NCBI GenBank assembly: GCA_011032825.1
Contig: JAADJZ010000012.1
Span: forward strand, 434,001-498,000
Length of the DNA: 64,000 bases
DNA from: Massariosphaeria phaeospora
Taxonomy: Eukaryota > Ascomycota > Dothideomycetes > Pleosporales
Reading direction: 5' to 3'
Shown here: piece by piece, positions 34,386 to 45,890 of the stretch
How positions within the stretch are numbered: position 1 is the stretch's first letter
Layout: every line of letters starts with the position of its first letter
The notes under the pieces: generated by a model
What the model saw: the letters and a program-made list of their open reading frames with translations, nothing else
Databases searched by the model: none
What the model was told of the DNA's origin: nothing
Made by a program: the position numbers and the translations under genes

Positions 34386-35252
34386 ATCTGTTCCGTGCAG
34401 CCCGCCCCATATCTCTCGACAGCCGAGCTCGCTTTCTAGTTCTTCTGCGTCTCTATTTGCAGTTGTTGGCGTCGTCCGATGTATCAACGACCGTGGCCGA
34501 GCACGGCGGCGGATGCGTATTTGAGGCGGCGGTGACGGCGGCGGTGATGGCGGTAGCGGACGTGTGCGGAGGCTTGGGCGCGTCTTCTGGCATCTGGTTG
34601 CGAGCCTTGTTCATTCTCCTATTGTTGTCTTCTCGTAAGAAACTTCGTGGCTTTTGTCTAGAACGAGCCTTGAGCAGTAATTAACCGCCGCTATCCCTCC
34701 AAACTCCAAGTGATGGACGACTAACATAGGGCCTCTAGCTAAAAGCAGTCACATGAAAGCGATTTTTCCCTATGTAGGATTGCTTTGGAGACGACGAGTT
34801 GTTCGAGGTGGAGGGTTGCGGCCAGAATATATCCCTAAACTCAATACGAACCCAGTCAAACGCGCCAAGCGCCTCCGCCAAACGTCTCCACCAAACGCCT
34901 TACTGCTGCCACATTGCCCTTTCACCCGCACACGTAACGTGGCTTGTGTGCTGCGGAAGGTGAAGAAAATTCTTTGTCAAACCAGCTTCAAGCACTTCAG
35001 GGCATGACAAGGAGGTGGATGAGTATGAAGGGGTTAGCGTTCAAAGCAACATTCACAATCACTACCCGTGGTTGCCCGGCGCCTGCTACAACACGACTTC
35101 TTGGAGCTAGACACGACTCATCACTCGAGAAGCAGCACATTGCGATATCATCTCTCTTTTAAGTGAGTGCTGACAGTATAGCGCGAATTGACGAAGGTAT
35201 GATGAAATTGTAGAACTGTGGCTTGAGTGATCGTCTCTGGTATTCAAAGCCT
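34386..35252. other. intergenic, no supported gene
   Basis: GC-rich ORFs at 34315-34684 are shadows of low-complexity sequence. Nothing with a domain or intron was seen. Confidence 0.4.
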
Positions 35253-35821
35253 CTAGTTCTGCCCAGAAGTCATTCCCGGGTGATGAACAACCGGAAACGC
35301 GATGCCAATTCGATCTCGCTGATCTCCAGCAGTGGCTGACGCCTGCATCATGTCGAGATACAGCAGCATTTCCTTCAACTCCATGCCCTCCTCTCGGACA
35401 ATGTTTTCTGAATGCCAAGGTATCTGTTGAAATCCATAAGCCTTGTTAAGGCACTCTACTTGTTCGAAAAGCTCCTGGGCGCTAAACTCTCGTGACAACT
35501 CCGTGTGCTTGTCGATCACGCTGAGCTGTTCAATCGCCGCCTTCCAAGTAAAGGGCATCAAATAGTGTATGACGTAAAGCACATTGTGTTCTGCCTGTGT
35601 CCAACTCTTGGAAAGTCCGAGAGAGCTCTGTTGGTCTTTACAGCGAGCAGCAGCTGTGCTGTAATGTGATCAGCACGGCCTATACAACTATAAAATCGAA
35701 CATACCTAATCGTAGCTATTTGAGAATCGGATGAGGGCGGCAGAGCAGATGGCATATGAGTCGACTGAGTCGTGTCGAGGTTTGGATGTATTTTCTGATG
35801 AGTTCCGGGGTGATCGAACAT
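35253..35821 (-). CDS. small hypothetical protein, possible Myb/SANT-like
   Basis: Exon 1 starts at ATG 35821 (MFDHPGTHQKIHPNLDTTQS...) and is joined by a roughly 50-nt intron (GTATGT...GCTGATCAC...TTACAG) to exon 2 with the frame kept. Exon 2 carries SKSWTQAEHNVLYVIHYLMP and continues as a helical protein to the stop at 35253 (about 145 aa). The W-x2-AE-HN-VLYVIHYLM segment resembles the first helix of SANT/Myb-like domains, but the second tryptophan helix is not obvious. Function unknown. Confidence 0.55.
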
Positions 35822-36732
35822 GGCTGAAGAAGTTGTATTCTTTGGAGTGGCTGGCGAGTATCGTACCTAAAGCTTGGAGTGAAAGTCTGTTGTATATAGA
35901 GGGGTATGAAGGGGCCGTTCCCGAAAGATACACTGCGGAACGAACACCCGCATTTGTGCGCACTTCAACCTTGCAAAGCCCAATGATCCCCGCATATGCA
36001 TGCCGTAAGCGCTCATGAGGAGATCGTTGGAGCGCGTCGATGTGGAGGTATGAACAGTGTCACCTTGCTCATGAGTGACGCGGAATGCATTTCGAAACCA
36101 TCTAAGGCAACCGTTCTCCTCGTCTTGTGCTTCAAAGTTATCCTATCTGGGCGTTATATCGATGTGTGACTGAGATGGTGTCACGTACTTTCGCCTTGCA
36201 AGAGGTCTGTCTAATTCTTTGCAGCCCGTCGATCTCTAGTTTCGTGATGTCCTAGATAGAGAATTATTGCCAGTTCCATACATTTCTATCAATAACTATC
36301 TCTTATCTCGTGATGTATTTGAGTAGTGTGTGTGTGTAGAGGTGCACAAAGTTGGTATGGTGGACGGCTCGCTTGCTAGGTATGTTGATTATAGAGGGGC
36401 GTCGCAAAGCAGACGCTCGTGGCGGTTACGTTTGGCGCTAGTCCTTTGTAACGAACTACTGGTGGTTCGCGAATAGGGTATAGCGCCTATGTGCTCCTAG
36501 ATACCAAAGGTACCTGCATAAGCCGCGAGGTCCACGGGCGGGGGCTGGGCGCAAGAGCGGAGACTGTGCATCGAGCGACATGCGACGCTAGTTGAGCCTC
36601 GGCATCCTCTAAAGCCTGAGGGACTTGCGTTGCCAAGGAAAGGCTAATGAGCTAAGCGCTCATCGACCCTTCAAATCCCGACCGCCTCCAGCCGCCACAA
36701 CGCTTTTGGAAACTCATAGACCAACCAGCATC
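35822..36732. other. intergenic, promoter of the GNAT gene
   Basis: No supported ORF. It contains a short TG run at about 36328 and GC-rich sequence upstream of the 36733 start. Confidence 0.5.
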
Positions 36733-37761
36733 ATGGCCCCCAATGCAGAGACGGTGAGTAAATTCACGCGTGTGTATATAAAGCTGATAGCCCAGTCTTT
36801 TACTCTCATACCCACCTCTCCTTTGCGTCGACAAATTGTCAAGTTCAATGAGGAGCTGACCATACGGTATATCGACAAGTCACCTCGGACGGACCTGAGC
36901 ATGTCAAAAATAGTGTATGAAAAGTATGATGGAGGCGAAGTCACCGACGCCATGTTAGCAGAAGCATCCCAGCTCTTCGACGAGAATTACGGGATTTGGG
37001 GTAGCAATGCCGCGAAGACAGGTGCTTTCGCAAAACCACGTGAGCTGGATCGAACCTATACCTACTCGTACTAACAAGGTAAACAGAGAGTCGTGTGAGA
37101 CTTAGTAAGGAGCGTCTTCGCACGCAATATCTACCCGACGGTGCCGCCTGCTCTTACGTCAGAGTTAGCATCGAAGGCCGCCTTGCGGGAAATGCCTTTG
37201 CCTGCCGTTGGATCTATCATGGTCAAACAGTATGTTGGATCACTCAATTGGTCGTCCATCGTGATTTTCGGGAACGTGGAGTCGCAGCCACTCTGTTGAA
37301 TCAAACCAGGCAGCAGGATGATGACATATACGGTATTATGAGCTCTCATCCTGCTGCCTGCTTGGCAGCTGCAAAGGCGTTTGGAAGTATACATTCGCTC
37401 GGCCATACCTTAAATCAATGCTTACTTCATCGCAGGCGGTCTCAGCGCTGCATATCTTGACTTTATTCGTCAACATGCAGGTGCTGTGATGGAGGCATCA
37501 CCAATTGGCTATATCAAAAACGCCAAACTGCGGGGCAGTCTATTCGATACTGAGGAGACTAACGGAGCTGTCTCGTCTGTTTACACTCAATTCTTCGTCG
37601 ATCACACCGAGCCGCTTGAAGCATTGGCGTGGGTGCGAGAGGGCATGGACTGGCCACTTGGGGAACTGCTTGACGGTTACGAGTTTCTCTTCCTTCTTCC
37701 GGTGAGACGCCGTGGCCGATCGAGTTCTCGTTCGGCTTCTCGGTCTGATGCTGTCTCTTAG
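36733..37761 (+). CDS. GNAT family N-acetyltransferase (296 aa, four exons)
   Basis: Exons are 36733-36753, 36796-37039, 37087-37386 and 37436-37761. The introns (42, 47 and 49 nt) have good donors, the second with a perfect TACTAAC branch site, and exon lengths total 297 codons. After splicing the protein begins MAPNAETSFTLIPTSPLRRQ. The acetyl-CoA signature is ITQLVVHRDFRERGVAATLL (R-x2-G-x-A loop), followed by YGIMSSHPAACLAAAKAFG, typical of a fungal GNAT group that I recall as widespread and uncharacterised. The third domain portion (PLEALAWVREGMDWPLGELL) is shared by that group. The first intron is a multiple of three and could be retained. The acceptor substrate is unknown. Confidence 0.85.
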
Positions 37762-37834
37762 GATTTCTTTGGCACAATTGGATGACAATGAACCATTTAG
37801 AGCGAGCAAAAAGTCACTCAATCTCGTACAGTCC

Positions 37835-40615
37835 CTAATGAGCTATCTTTGGCAATGTCCATCCTGCCCTCGACTGTAATTCAGATGTAACATAGTGAAA
37901 CAAGTATGTCCCAATGCCAGGAATCAGGTACTGAGGTTGTTTTCTGGAGATGACCTCTCTTGCCTGCCTGAAAGCATGCTTGCTCTCCTCCACCCGTCCA
38001 AGTTGCAGCCGTGTGAGTGATACGAAAAGATAAATTATGCCACAGGTAAAGACATCTTCCTCACCAGGATTATAAAGGCTGTTCTGGTCCAAAGCAGCCA
38101 TCCAACATCCTTCTGCTTCGTTTAAGTGAGAAATGCGGGCCCGTGCTATTAGTGCTCGCACATGCCCAATCTTGTCGTTGATGTCTGGTTCCAAGAGCTT
38201 GTTGTATAAATCCAGAAGTTCCTTGATCCAAGTTTTGGCCTCATGAAATAGACCTTGTCTGATGTCCACCTCCAAGAGGGACAGTAGCAGCCGTCGAAGG
38301 CCCCTGGAGTGCCGGTGGGATTCTCTTGCACCACCAATCTCACGTACTACCATCTCTTTAGCTTCCTTCAAATGGGTTTGCGACTGGTTGTTACATTGTG
38401 CGTAATCGAGTTCGCAGTGGAGGTCAGAGAGATGAGAGACAATTAACAACCTCTTGGACTCAAGAAGACCAATCGTAGCAATACAGCTGTCTAAACAATG
38501 CTTTGCTTCCTCAAACCGACCTTGACCTCTTAGAATTCGGCCGCTACACAATAATTGGTCGCAAAGAAGATAGACTTCGCCTTCTGAAAGATTGTCGCTG
38601 GAGGGAAGCCATTTCAGTGTCTCATGTGCGGTATCGAAATCGAATTTGTATGCCAGATTGTAGGCTTGCGAAATGCGCAGACGCCCGAGGGAAACCCAGG
38701 ACACCTGAATGTTTGGGCCGTGGTGATGTAGGAACTGTCGTATAACTCGGTCTGAATCCTGTATACGTCCCTGGGATCGAAAGAAGACGCTCCACTCGTG
38801 CGCAATCTCAGCGTGTAGATGGGTCTTGTGCAGGTAGGATCCAGAGTTGGCGGCCTGTACAAGAAGTTTCTCCCTAGTATTCGCTGTTTCCAGTCGGGAG
38901 GCGGCCAGCAGAGTCTCCACAGTCTCCTGGCAGTGAGGGGGTTCCAAACCGTTTTCCGCATGCAGGCGCAAAAGATGACGAAGTGCGTCTAACAACTCCC
39001 TTCCTATAGACCCGAACCTGGTAAGTGGTGTTAGCTAAGCAGTGTGAAGTATTTCAATGTTAACTTACGAGGGGTCGATAATCGGACTGCGTGGAAAGAC
39101 GTGACAGCAAAGCCTGAATGCTTCACGGAGCCAGTGCTCTTTAGCTTGGTAGAAGGCGTTTCGAGCAAGCTCATCATTGGAGACGTAACTTGAGTCTATT
39201 ACGTGAATAATGGAAAGAGAAATAAGATGTTCGATATTGCGACTTAGCACCTTCGCATCTAGAAGATCCATGATATCCGGATGGAGACCTGCATGAGACG
39301 CTGTTACTTGACAGGGCTTACCATGCTGGTTCATACGTTGTTGGGAACAAGTTGCGCGATCGAGCACAATCTTTGGGACGCGGCCGCCCATAGCGTAAAG
39401 TAGTGGTAATATGATCTTTTTTGACCAAACAGAGCCGGCTACATCTAGCGCATTAGCACCGTATGAATTGAGTGATCAAACATCGCGCTTACTTTGTAAA
39501 TGCGTCGATGCGCTGTGATGACTGTTCGGACATGTAATAGCGAAAGACATAGGTCCATACTTCGCAGCAGGACCTACCCTGTACACGAGCTCAACAGACT
39601 GAGGTATAGTAGCAGGGTCGTACTTAAGCGCGGTACATATCCTCTCGATACTATCGTCTATTAGCTCAGTTTGACGCCAGGACGAGCTTCATACGAGATT
39701 GTGGTGGCTGGATTGACCACGTGGATCATACTCAAGATAAGGCCTGGAATGGTGTACTCGGGGCTGAGACAATCGCTGAAGTGATACTCCACATAGTCTT
39801 TCCCCAGGAGACGATCGTAGATGGTCTGAAAGCTGTCATCGAGAATGCCTAGAAGGTTTTTGGGCGATAATGCATCTACGAGGTTAGCTTACTTTTACCC
39901 ACAAACGCACCTGAAGTACATACTGATGAAGAAAATCTCTGTAGCACGGTATATGGCCCAGCCGCCTCGGGCAAGTTTGCAGATGATGCTGTTAATCCGA
40001 GCGGCCCGAATGAGTAGCCTTCTACGATCTTTTTCACGGAAGGAGGTGACCTTTTGGAGTATCCGGTCCACCTCTTCGCAGGAAACCCCAATTTCTCTCA
40101 GAAACAAACAATATGACAAAAGGATCAAAAGCTGAAAGTAGGAGAACGATTTCTGAAGCTCCATATTTTGGAGTGAACGTTCCGCAAGGAGGGCAAGATC
40201 TACCCCTACGGCGATAAGCTCGTCTTCTCGTCTTGTATACCCTTGAACGGGGTCTTTCTTGCCCTCTACGCTACTTCTACTTGTCAAAGAATAGATGGTG
40301 CGCTCATAATTCTGTGGACTCTCGACAAGTTCAGCCTGCCTCTTGTGCCATTCAGTAGACTTGGGGAGATGCTGTAGGAAGTAATCTCGAGCCTTGTCCC
40401 GTTTCTCCAGTGGGCCTGTTGTAGCTCTTTTCCTCTTTCTTGGTCCAGTTCCTTTGGAAAGCTGCGCAGAGGAGATAGTGGTAGGACTGTTTTGTACAAA
40501 CGTTCGCGACTTCTCGTCCAATCTAGGGCAATCGCAACAGTGCTGCCGCAGAAATTCAAGGTAACTCCTGCTGACAACCACAAGGTCGTCATTTGTTATC
40601 GCTGTGGGGTTCATC
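37835..40615 (-). CDS. multi-exon TPR-containing protein, possible fungal NLR-like receptor
   Basis: The gene reads right to left. The first block 40615-39900 (MNPTAITNDDLVVVSRSYLE..., with a KRKRATT basic patch) is followed by a middle block around 39830-39480 (GILDDSFQTIYDRLLGKDYV... and ...YDPATIPQSVELVYRVG) whose splice junctions I could not fix. The block 39440-39067 contains WSKKIILPLLYAMGGRVPKI and VLDRATCSQQRMNQ. A GTAAGT...TTACCAG intron then leads to the large last exon (about 39020-37835) with helical repeats (AEIAHEWSVFFRSQGRIQDS, RILRGQGRFEEAKHCLDSCI), which look like degenerate TPRs. No P-loop was seen, so an NB-ARC/NACHT receptor is not shown. Could also be a TPR scaffold. Confidence 0.6.
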
Positions 40616-41121
40616 ACAAGGTGTGTCGACAGGGAAAGATTTATCGCGTGTAGAAATTTGGCCCGTGTACTGGGTTGGGTGTGTTGATGTCTGGCCGGCA
40701 ACTACCGTAGTGAATCTACTGTGCCAGTTGGCGTGACGAGCTCCACGACAAACTGTGGTCTTGGCGTAAACTCTCGACCATGCGCGCCTTTCTTCGTGTA
40801 AGTACAAAGGTGTAGGAGGGGCGTTGCATCGCTTCAGAGCAGCGCTGCAGGTTCTTGCGAGTGAGTGAATTGAGACGAAGTTGGCAGCTGAGGGCGAGGG
40901 AGAACTCGGGGGTGTGGGCGACGAAGGCACTGAGCGTAGATCTACCGTCGCTGAAGAGAAGTCCGTGCATCATTATGTCATCATTGTCCGTCCGCTAGAC
41001 CCGAGTACAAACTACATGCTAGACAACCTCAGGCGCACTGGAAAGAATTGTCACTCAACCACTACATTATCTCCACTATCTCTCCCGCGCGCATTTCTAA
41101 TCCGTCTGTAACTCACCATCC

Positions 41122-41487
41122 ATGAGCGCCGTAGGCTTCTACGATATCTCGGTCTCGATCGACAGGGTCGTCGCTCCCCCACGACCGCCGCTCAGCCTCC
41201 AACCCGCGGCTCCCTCACCACCGACGTTTCCGTTCCTTGCCCACAACGCACTCCAATCCCTCCTCCCACCGCGCTCGCCTCGAGACCCCGCTCGCACATT
41301 TGACGGCGGCATGTCAAACCAAGGCCACAAAATATCGAAGCGCCAGCTGCAAGAGGAGAGGCGGGAACACTACCAGCGCGGTCGGGCGGAGAGGAAGTCT
41401 GCACAGGACAGCATCAAGAACAGTCTGCCTTTCGACCTCCCCAACCAGCCTTGTGTTCACCTGCTAAAGTCCAAGTACGGGCCTTAG
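41122..41487 (+). CDS. hypothetical protein (121 aa)
   Basis: The ORF begins at an ATG after TAACTCACC and has a proline-rich middle, with a basic charged C-terminal part (GHKISKRQLQEERREHYQRG, coiled-coil-like). No domain recognised. Its stop lies next to a short tandem repeat and the copia relic, so the 3' end may have been altered. An internal ATG (MSNQGHKISKRQ) would give a 60-residue basic protein. Confidence 0.4.
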   Translation: MSAVGFYDISVSIDRVVAPPRPPLSLQPAAPSPPTFPFLAHNALQSLLPPRSPRDPARTFDGGMSNQGHKISKRQLQEERREHYQRGRAERKSAQDSIKNSLPFDLPNQPCVHLLKSKYGP

Positions 41488-41499
41488 TTGGACCGATTT

Positions 41500-41560
41500 G
41501 TTGAGGGAGGAGACCGACTCGATGTTGAGGGAGGAGACCGACTCGAGGTCGAGGGTAGGC
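41500..41560 (+). repeat. 24-bp tandem repeat, about 2.5 copies
   Basis: Units of the form GACCGACTCGATGTTGAGGG plus AGGA recur from the downstream side of the 41122-41487 ORF. The first unit carries GACCGATTTGT and the last degrades into GAGGTCGAGGG. Confidence 0.75.
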
Positions 41561-41690
41561 AGCTGGAAGATGTGCCTCGAAGCCCCACAATCACGCACGC
41601 TGGCATCCAAAACCCCAACTTCGTGGAGGCTTAAACAAAGTCCTAAGAACGACTAGAGCTAGATCAAAAGAACCTCCGCTTAGACTGTAA

Positions 41691-41909
41691 GACGTTGAAA
41701 GTTCCTAGTTATCAAAACTAGTTGAGCCTTCGTCTGACATTGAAAGTTTCTGGTTATTAAAACCAGTTGAGCCTTTGTCTAGACTCTAGAGCGTCGACAG
41801 AACCTAACAAACCAAATAAAACGTTAAAGACTTTTAGTTATCAAAATTAGTCGAGCGTTCGTTAGACGTTGAAAGTTCTTAGTTATTAAAACTAGTTGGG
41901 CCTTCGTCA
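41691..41909 (+). repeat. four 45-bp repeats each containing a small hairpin
   Basis: Copies start at 41691, 41736, 41820 and 41865 (45-bp steps within each pair, with a 39-bp spacer between the pairs). Each reads GACGTTGAAAGTT, then a hairpin such as CTAGTTATCAAAACTAG, then TTGAGCCTTCGTC. The hairpin arms co-vary: CTGGTTATTAAAACCAG in copy 2 and TTAGTTATCAAAATTAG in copy 3 keep the pairing (copy 4 has one mismatch). They lie directly upstream of the copia coding relic. Confidence 0.8.
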
Positions 41910-41985
41910 CAACTAACAAAGAAACTCTAAGTTGATCCCTCGTTTAGAACACAGAACGTTGAAAAATCCTTGAGCTTCCGCCTTT

Positions 41986-43743
41986 ATGGCAGGAACGAAA
42001 GCAGGCAACATTCAGAAGGTAGATAGAAATACTTTAGATAAAGCAAAGCTCGAACGCATGCTTCGTAGAAGCAGGATGCTCTATCGAAGTAAGCTGCCGC
42101 CAGAGCCACCTTTGAATGGCTTGCGAAAGGATTATCCGATGTATGACCTTTTCAAGAAGGCCGAGAAAATACACCTTAAGAGCTACAAACAAACTAAATC
42201 ATAAGTAGAGTTCCCCGCCAAAGAAGCGAAGCTAAATAATTACTAGATACTTGACTTAATGTAGGTCTACACATACAAGCTTGACAAGCACTATTAATTC
42301 TAGAAGTGCAAGGCGCGTTTGGTTGTAAGAGGTAATTAGCAGAAGACTGTTACTACTTAGGAAACCTACGCAGCAACTTTTGCTAGTCGATTATTTAGAA
42401 TGCTTACGGCAATTGCCGCTCGATTCAATCTTGAGCTCAAACAATTTGACGTTACGAATGCCTTCGTCAATGCAGATATCGATAGGAGCGTCTACATGAA
42501 GATGCCTATAGGCTACAGAAAGCTAGGCACCGTGTTGCAGCTCAAGAAAGCGCTCTACGGCTTTCGGATATTCTCGCTACTTTGGCAACGTCACTTCACG
42601 GCCTATCTTACTACACTCGGTTTTAAAGAGGTGCCTCACGAGCCATGTTGCATGATCAAAGACGAAGTGTTTATCTTCTTTTACGTTAATAACATTATCC
42701 TTGCCTATTCAAAGAGTAGAGAGAACGCCGCTGAGAGGGTAGTTCGAGAGCTAAGGCGGAAGTATACCCTCACTAGAAGCAAAGATCTACAATAGTTTCT
42801 TAGACTTAAAGTGATTTGAGACTGCGATTAAAAGAAGATCTGGCTTTTACAAGCCGCCTACGTCGAAAAGATTGCACGACTTGTTACTAACAAGGAGACT
42901 AGGCATGATACACCGATGGCTAGAGTTGAGCTTACTCCTCGAGAAGGATTCGCACTCCCCTTAGAGATCAATTTCTATCAAAGAAAGATAGGCTCACTGC
43001 TGTTCGCTGCAGTCAATACTCGCCTAGATGTTGCCTTTGCTGTCTCACGCCTAGCCCGCCACTTTACGAATCCTGGGAAGACGCACTAAGTTGCTGCGGA
43101 CCAAGTACTTTTGTACTTAAAATCGACTCACACTATGGCGCTATCGTTCGGTAGAGAGAATACAATCGTAGTGGCTAGCGACGCTTCGTTTGCTAATAAT
43201 ACATTAGATCGCAAGAGCTCTCAGGGCTACATTATTAAACTGTTTGGAGGACTCGTCGCATGGAGGGCCAACAAGCAGGACACTGTCACTACGTCGACTA
43301 CTAAGGCTAAGTTGCTTGCCCTCTCGCAGGTAGCTAAGGAGGCTATGTTTACCCGAATGCTCGCTACTGAGCTCCAGGTCGCCCTTGAAGACCCGATGAT
43401 TACAATTCAATGCGACAACAAGCAGACGATTCGGCTGATCGATCAAGAGATCTCTCAACTGACGACAAAACTCCGGCACGTTGATATCCACAACCACTGG
43501 CTGAGGCAAGAGGCAAGAAAGAAGACAATTCGAGTGATATACGTCCCATCAAAAGAGATGCTCGCAGACGGCCTCACGAAGTCACTGCCTGGCAACAAGA
43601 TGCCTACATTTAGAGACCAAATGGGTCTTCAAGACGTAAGAGAAAGGATACAACCTCGATTGGAGAATTCCGCCGAACTCGAAGAAAGACTGGACGCACT
43701 CAACTATATTGGGTCAGGCTGGCCCGAAGCGGGTCAGGCCTGA
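41986..43743 (+). pseudogene. copia reverse transcriptase/RNase H relic
   Basis: A frame from 41986 leads through a stop-ridden linker (KCKARLVVRGN) into reverse transcriptase (ARFNLELKQFDVTNAFVNAD, 42415-42475). The catalytic box reads FYVNNIIL where copia elements have YVDD, so both Asp codons became Asn, as G-to-A damage would do. The RNase H region 43111-43743 is open (DASFANNTLDRKSSQGYIIK; KEMLADGLTKSLPG). At least eight stops lie between. Confidence 0.9.
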
Positions 43744-43750
43744 GGGGGTG

Positions 43751-44134
43751 TGTCAGATTAGAGGTAGAATCCGGAAGATGTTGGATGAGGCCGCTGAAAC
43801 ACGGCATGTGACCCCCCTGTCCCTAGATAGACTAGCGCGAAGAGCCTTCGCTCATCCGCAGCTCGAAGAGACGAGAAGGAGAGGAGACGGAAGGACGACG
43901 AACAGAGAAGACGAGAATACACACGATTATCACAAGATATTATCACGAACCCATGATATCTGACATATATATTAAGCCTGTTCTAGAGATTCTAAAAGTT
44001 TTAAACGTTCTAGAGTTCTAGAGTTACTTGAAACTCTTTAGAACTCGTAGTCTTCGAGTCTTGAATGCTTAGTAAGCTTAGTGTTCTCTAATAACCTAGC
44101 GTAGCCTCGCTTCGGCAGAACCTAGATCGTAACA
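43751..44134 (+). repeat. 3' LTR of the copia element
   Basis: It starts TGTCAGATTAG after the polypurine tract and ends GTAACA, giving TG...CA ends. It contains a TATA-like CATATATATTAAG at about 43964. It is a single copy in the window, so the ends are inferred. Confidence 0.75.
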
Positions 44135-44594
44135 GCACAATGCCTAAACTTGCTAAAAGAATACAGAAAAAGCTTTTAGTTCTAGAGCTAGCACAACGTA
44201 CGCAGGTTCCTTGTTTGATAGCAATTAATCTCATGTTCTTTGAGATGAGTTGGTTGTGCCAAGAAATTTTGTCGGGTTCGATGATCTGTCGGGTTCGATG
44301 ATCTAATACGTTAGTTACTATTTATTTCTAGTTAGAAACGCGTTGCTGTAGATTAAGTTTTTAAGACAAGATTAATTCGCGAGCTTACAATAAGTACCTT
44401 ATTTGTTTTCAGCGTAAGCTGAGTAGGTGCTTCGTTTCGTGGCGCGCATAATAAGAAGTTTGGAGGCTTTGAAAACGGGGCTGATTAACGATACTATTGC
44501 GCAGGCTGGAACGATACTTATTCCGCCGCAGCTCTCTCTGAGACGAAACCACCGTTCTATAAGAAATTATATTGACCCAACCCCTTCGTACAGA
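44135..44594. other. AT-rich intergenic sequence with a 17-bp direct repeat
   Basis: GTCGGGTTCGATGATCT occurs twice in tandem at 44271-44304. No gene seen. Confidence 0.6.
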
Positions 44595-45696
44595 TCAGAT
44601 GCCCAACCAAGACTGCTTCACGAATCCCATCGCCCCGATCGCATGCAACTCCCAGGTGCTTTTCGTGTGATCAAACGCGTGGTCCTCACCAGGCGCGATG
44701 TCCAGCCGGATGGTCGTGCGCGGCAACTTCTCCCTCGACAAGTCGACGAACTCTTGGATGGTGCGTAGATAGACGACACTATCGTCGTCTCCGGTTAGGA
44801 TCCATCTAAGAGAACCATCAGCGTCGCATTCCATGTCGCAGTAGCATTCGTGACTTACATCTTCGGTGGCAACTTTGCACCGGCTTTGATCCTCAGGAGC
44901 GGCAGGAATTCGGGGCGCTTCAGGCTCCTGTTATCGAAGAGGTGCGAGTAGTAGAGTCCGTACTGTGCTGCTGCGGCGGCAAATGCGCCTCTATCCATGT
45001 CCGCTTGGCTTGTGACTTCCTTTCTCGACTCATCAATCCATGCGACCACGGCCTCTTTGGATGGGAGAGTGTCGAGCGGAAAGCGGAGAATGGTAGGTTC
45101 ACCATCCTTGGGTCCGTTGACTATGACTTCATCTGCAGGGTTGACAAAGGGATACGCCATCGCCATCGCCGATATCTCTTCTGGGTGCGACAACCCGAGC
45201 TGCACGGCGCAATATCCCCCCGCCGAACTCCCGGCAAGCAGGAGACGAGTCAAGTCGAGCGAAAAACCTGGAGCGCGTCCTTCGAAGATAGCTGGAAGCT
45301 TGTTGCGTGTCCATTGCCAGAAATCCTCAATGTCCTCTAGTTGGTCTGCGACGCCGTTCGCAGTCGGGAGAAGGCGATAGTCGCCTGAGATTACCACGGC
45401 CGATTCCTCGAGAGCCAGCTTGAGCACCCAGGGAGAGAAGAAAGGTGCGAACAATGAGTGCCCGTTCACGAGAAAGCCGCCATGGAGGTTGACAATGACA
45501 GGACGTTTACCCGGTTGGACGTTCTTCGGAACCAGGATGGCTGCTCCGATATCGTGAGAGCCTACCGTCTTGAAACTTTGATGCGATGTTAGCGGAGCGC
45601 CGCGGACCTGTTTCTCAGATAGCTAGAGCTCGCGTACCTTTCTTTGAAGACAGTGAAGTTGTTGAACATGGACTCGTCGGGCCATTGGACAGCCAT
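44595..45696 (-). CDS. alpha/beta hydrolase-3 family esterase (328 aa, three exons)
   Basis: Exons are 45638-45696, 44859-45575 and 44595-44805, with introns of 62 nt (GTACGC...CATCAAAG) and 53 nt (GTAAGT...CTGAT...CTCTTAG). Exon lengths sum to 329 codons. HGG (residues 51-53) forms the oxyanion hole, GSSAG (135-139) carries the nucleophile Ser, and the last exon supplies acidic and His residues in APGEDHAFDH. No signal peptide. It is divergent from the epimerase gene at 46172 across a 475-bp promoter with four phased TTTCCG boxes, suggesting co-regulation. It could remove an ester or acyl group in the cluster's pathway; the substrate is not predictable. Confidence 0.88.
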
Positions 45697-45890
45697 GGTG
45701 GTCGTTATTCGAGCGAATGAATTGCTGGAGCTTGAGGATTGAAGTATTGGTGGTATGTCTGGTGAGTATATACCGCTTGCTCTGTTATTGTAAGGTTGGG
45801 ACGATGCGGTACTTATGTATCTCTAAGATCAAGCCTCGGGGTTCCTTGCCAGCTAGCGCCACTCCATCTTCTCCAATGTGGGAGCCCCAC

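Larger units (their letters stand above)
41640..44134 (+). mobile_element. Ty1/copia LTR retrotransposon, 3' half
   Basis: Reverse transcriptase and RNase H of copia type are followed by a polypurine tract (TGAGGGGGTG, 43741-43750) and a 384-bp LTR. Gag, protease, most of the integrase and the 5' LTR are absent, so the copy is 5'-truncated. The left limit is approximate. Confidence 0.85.
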
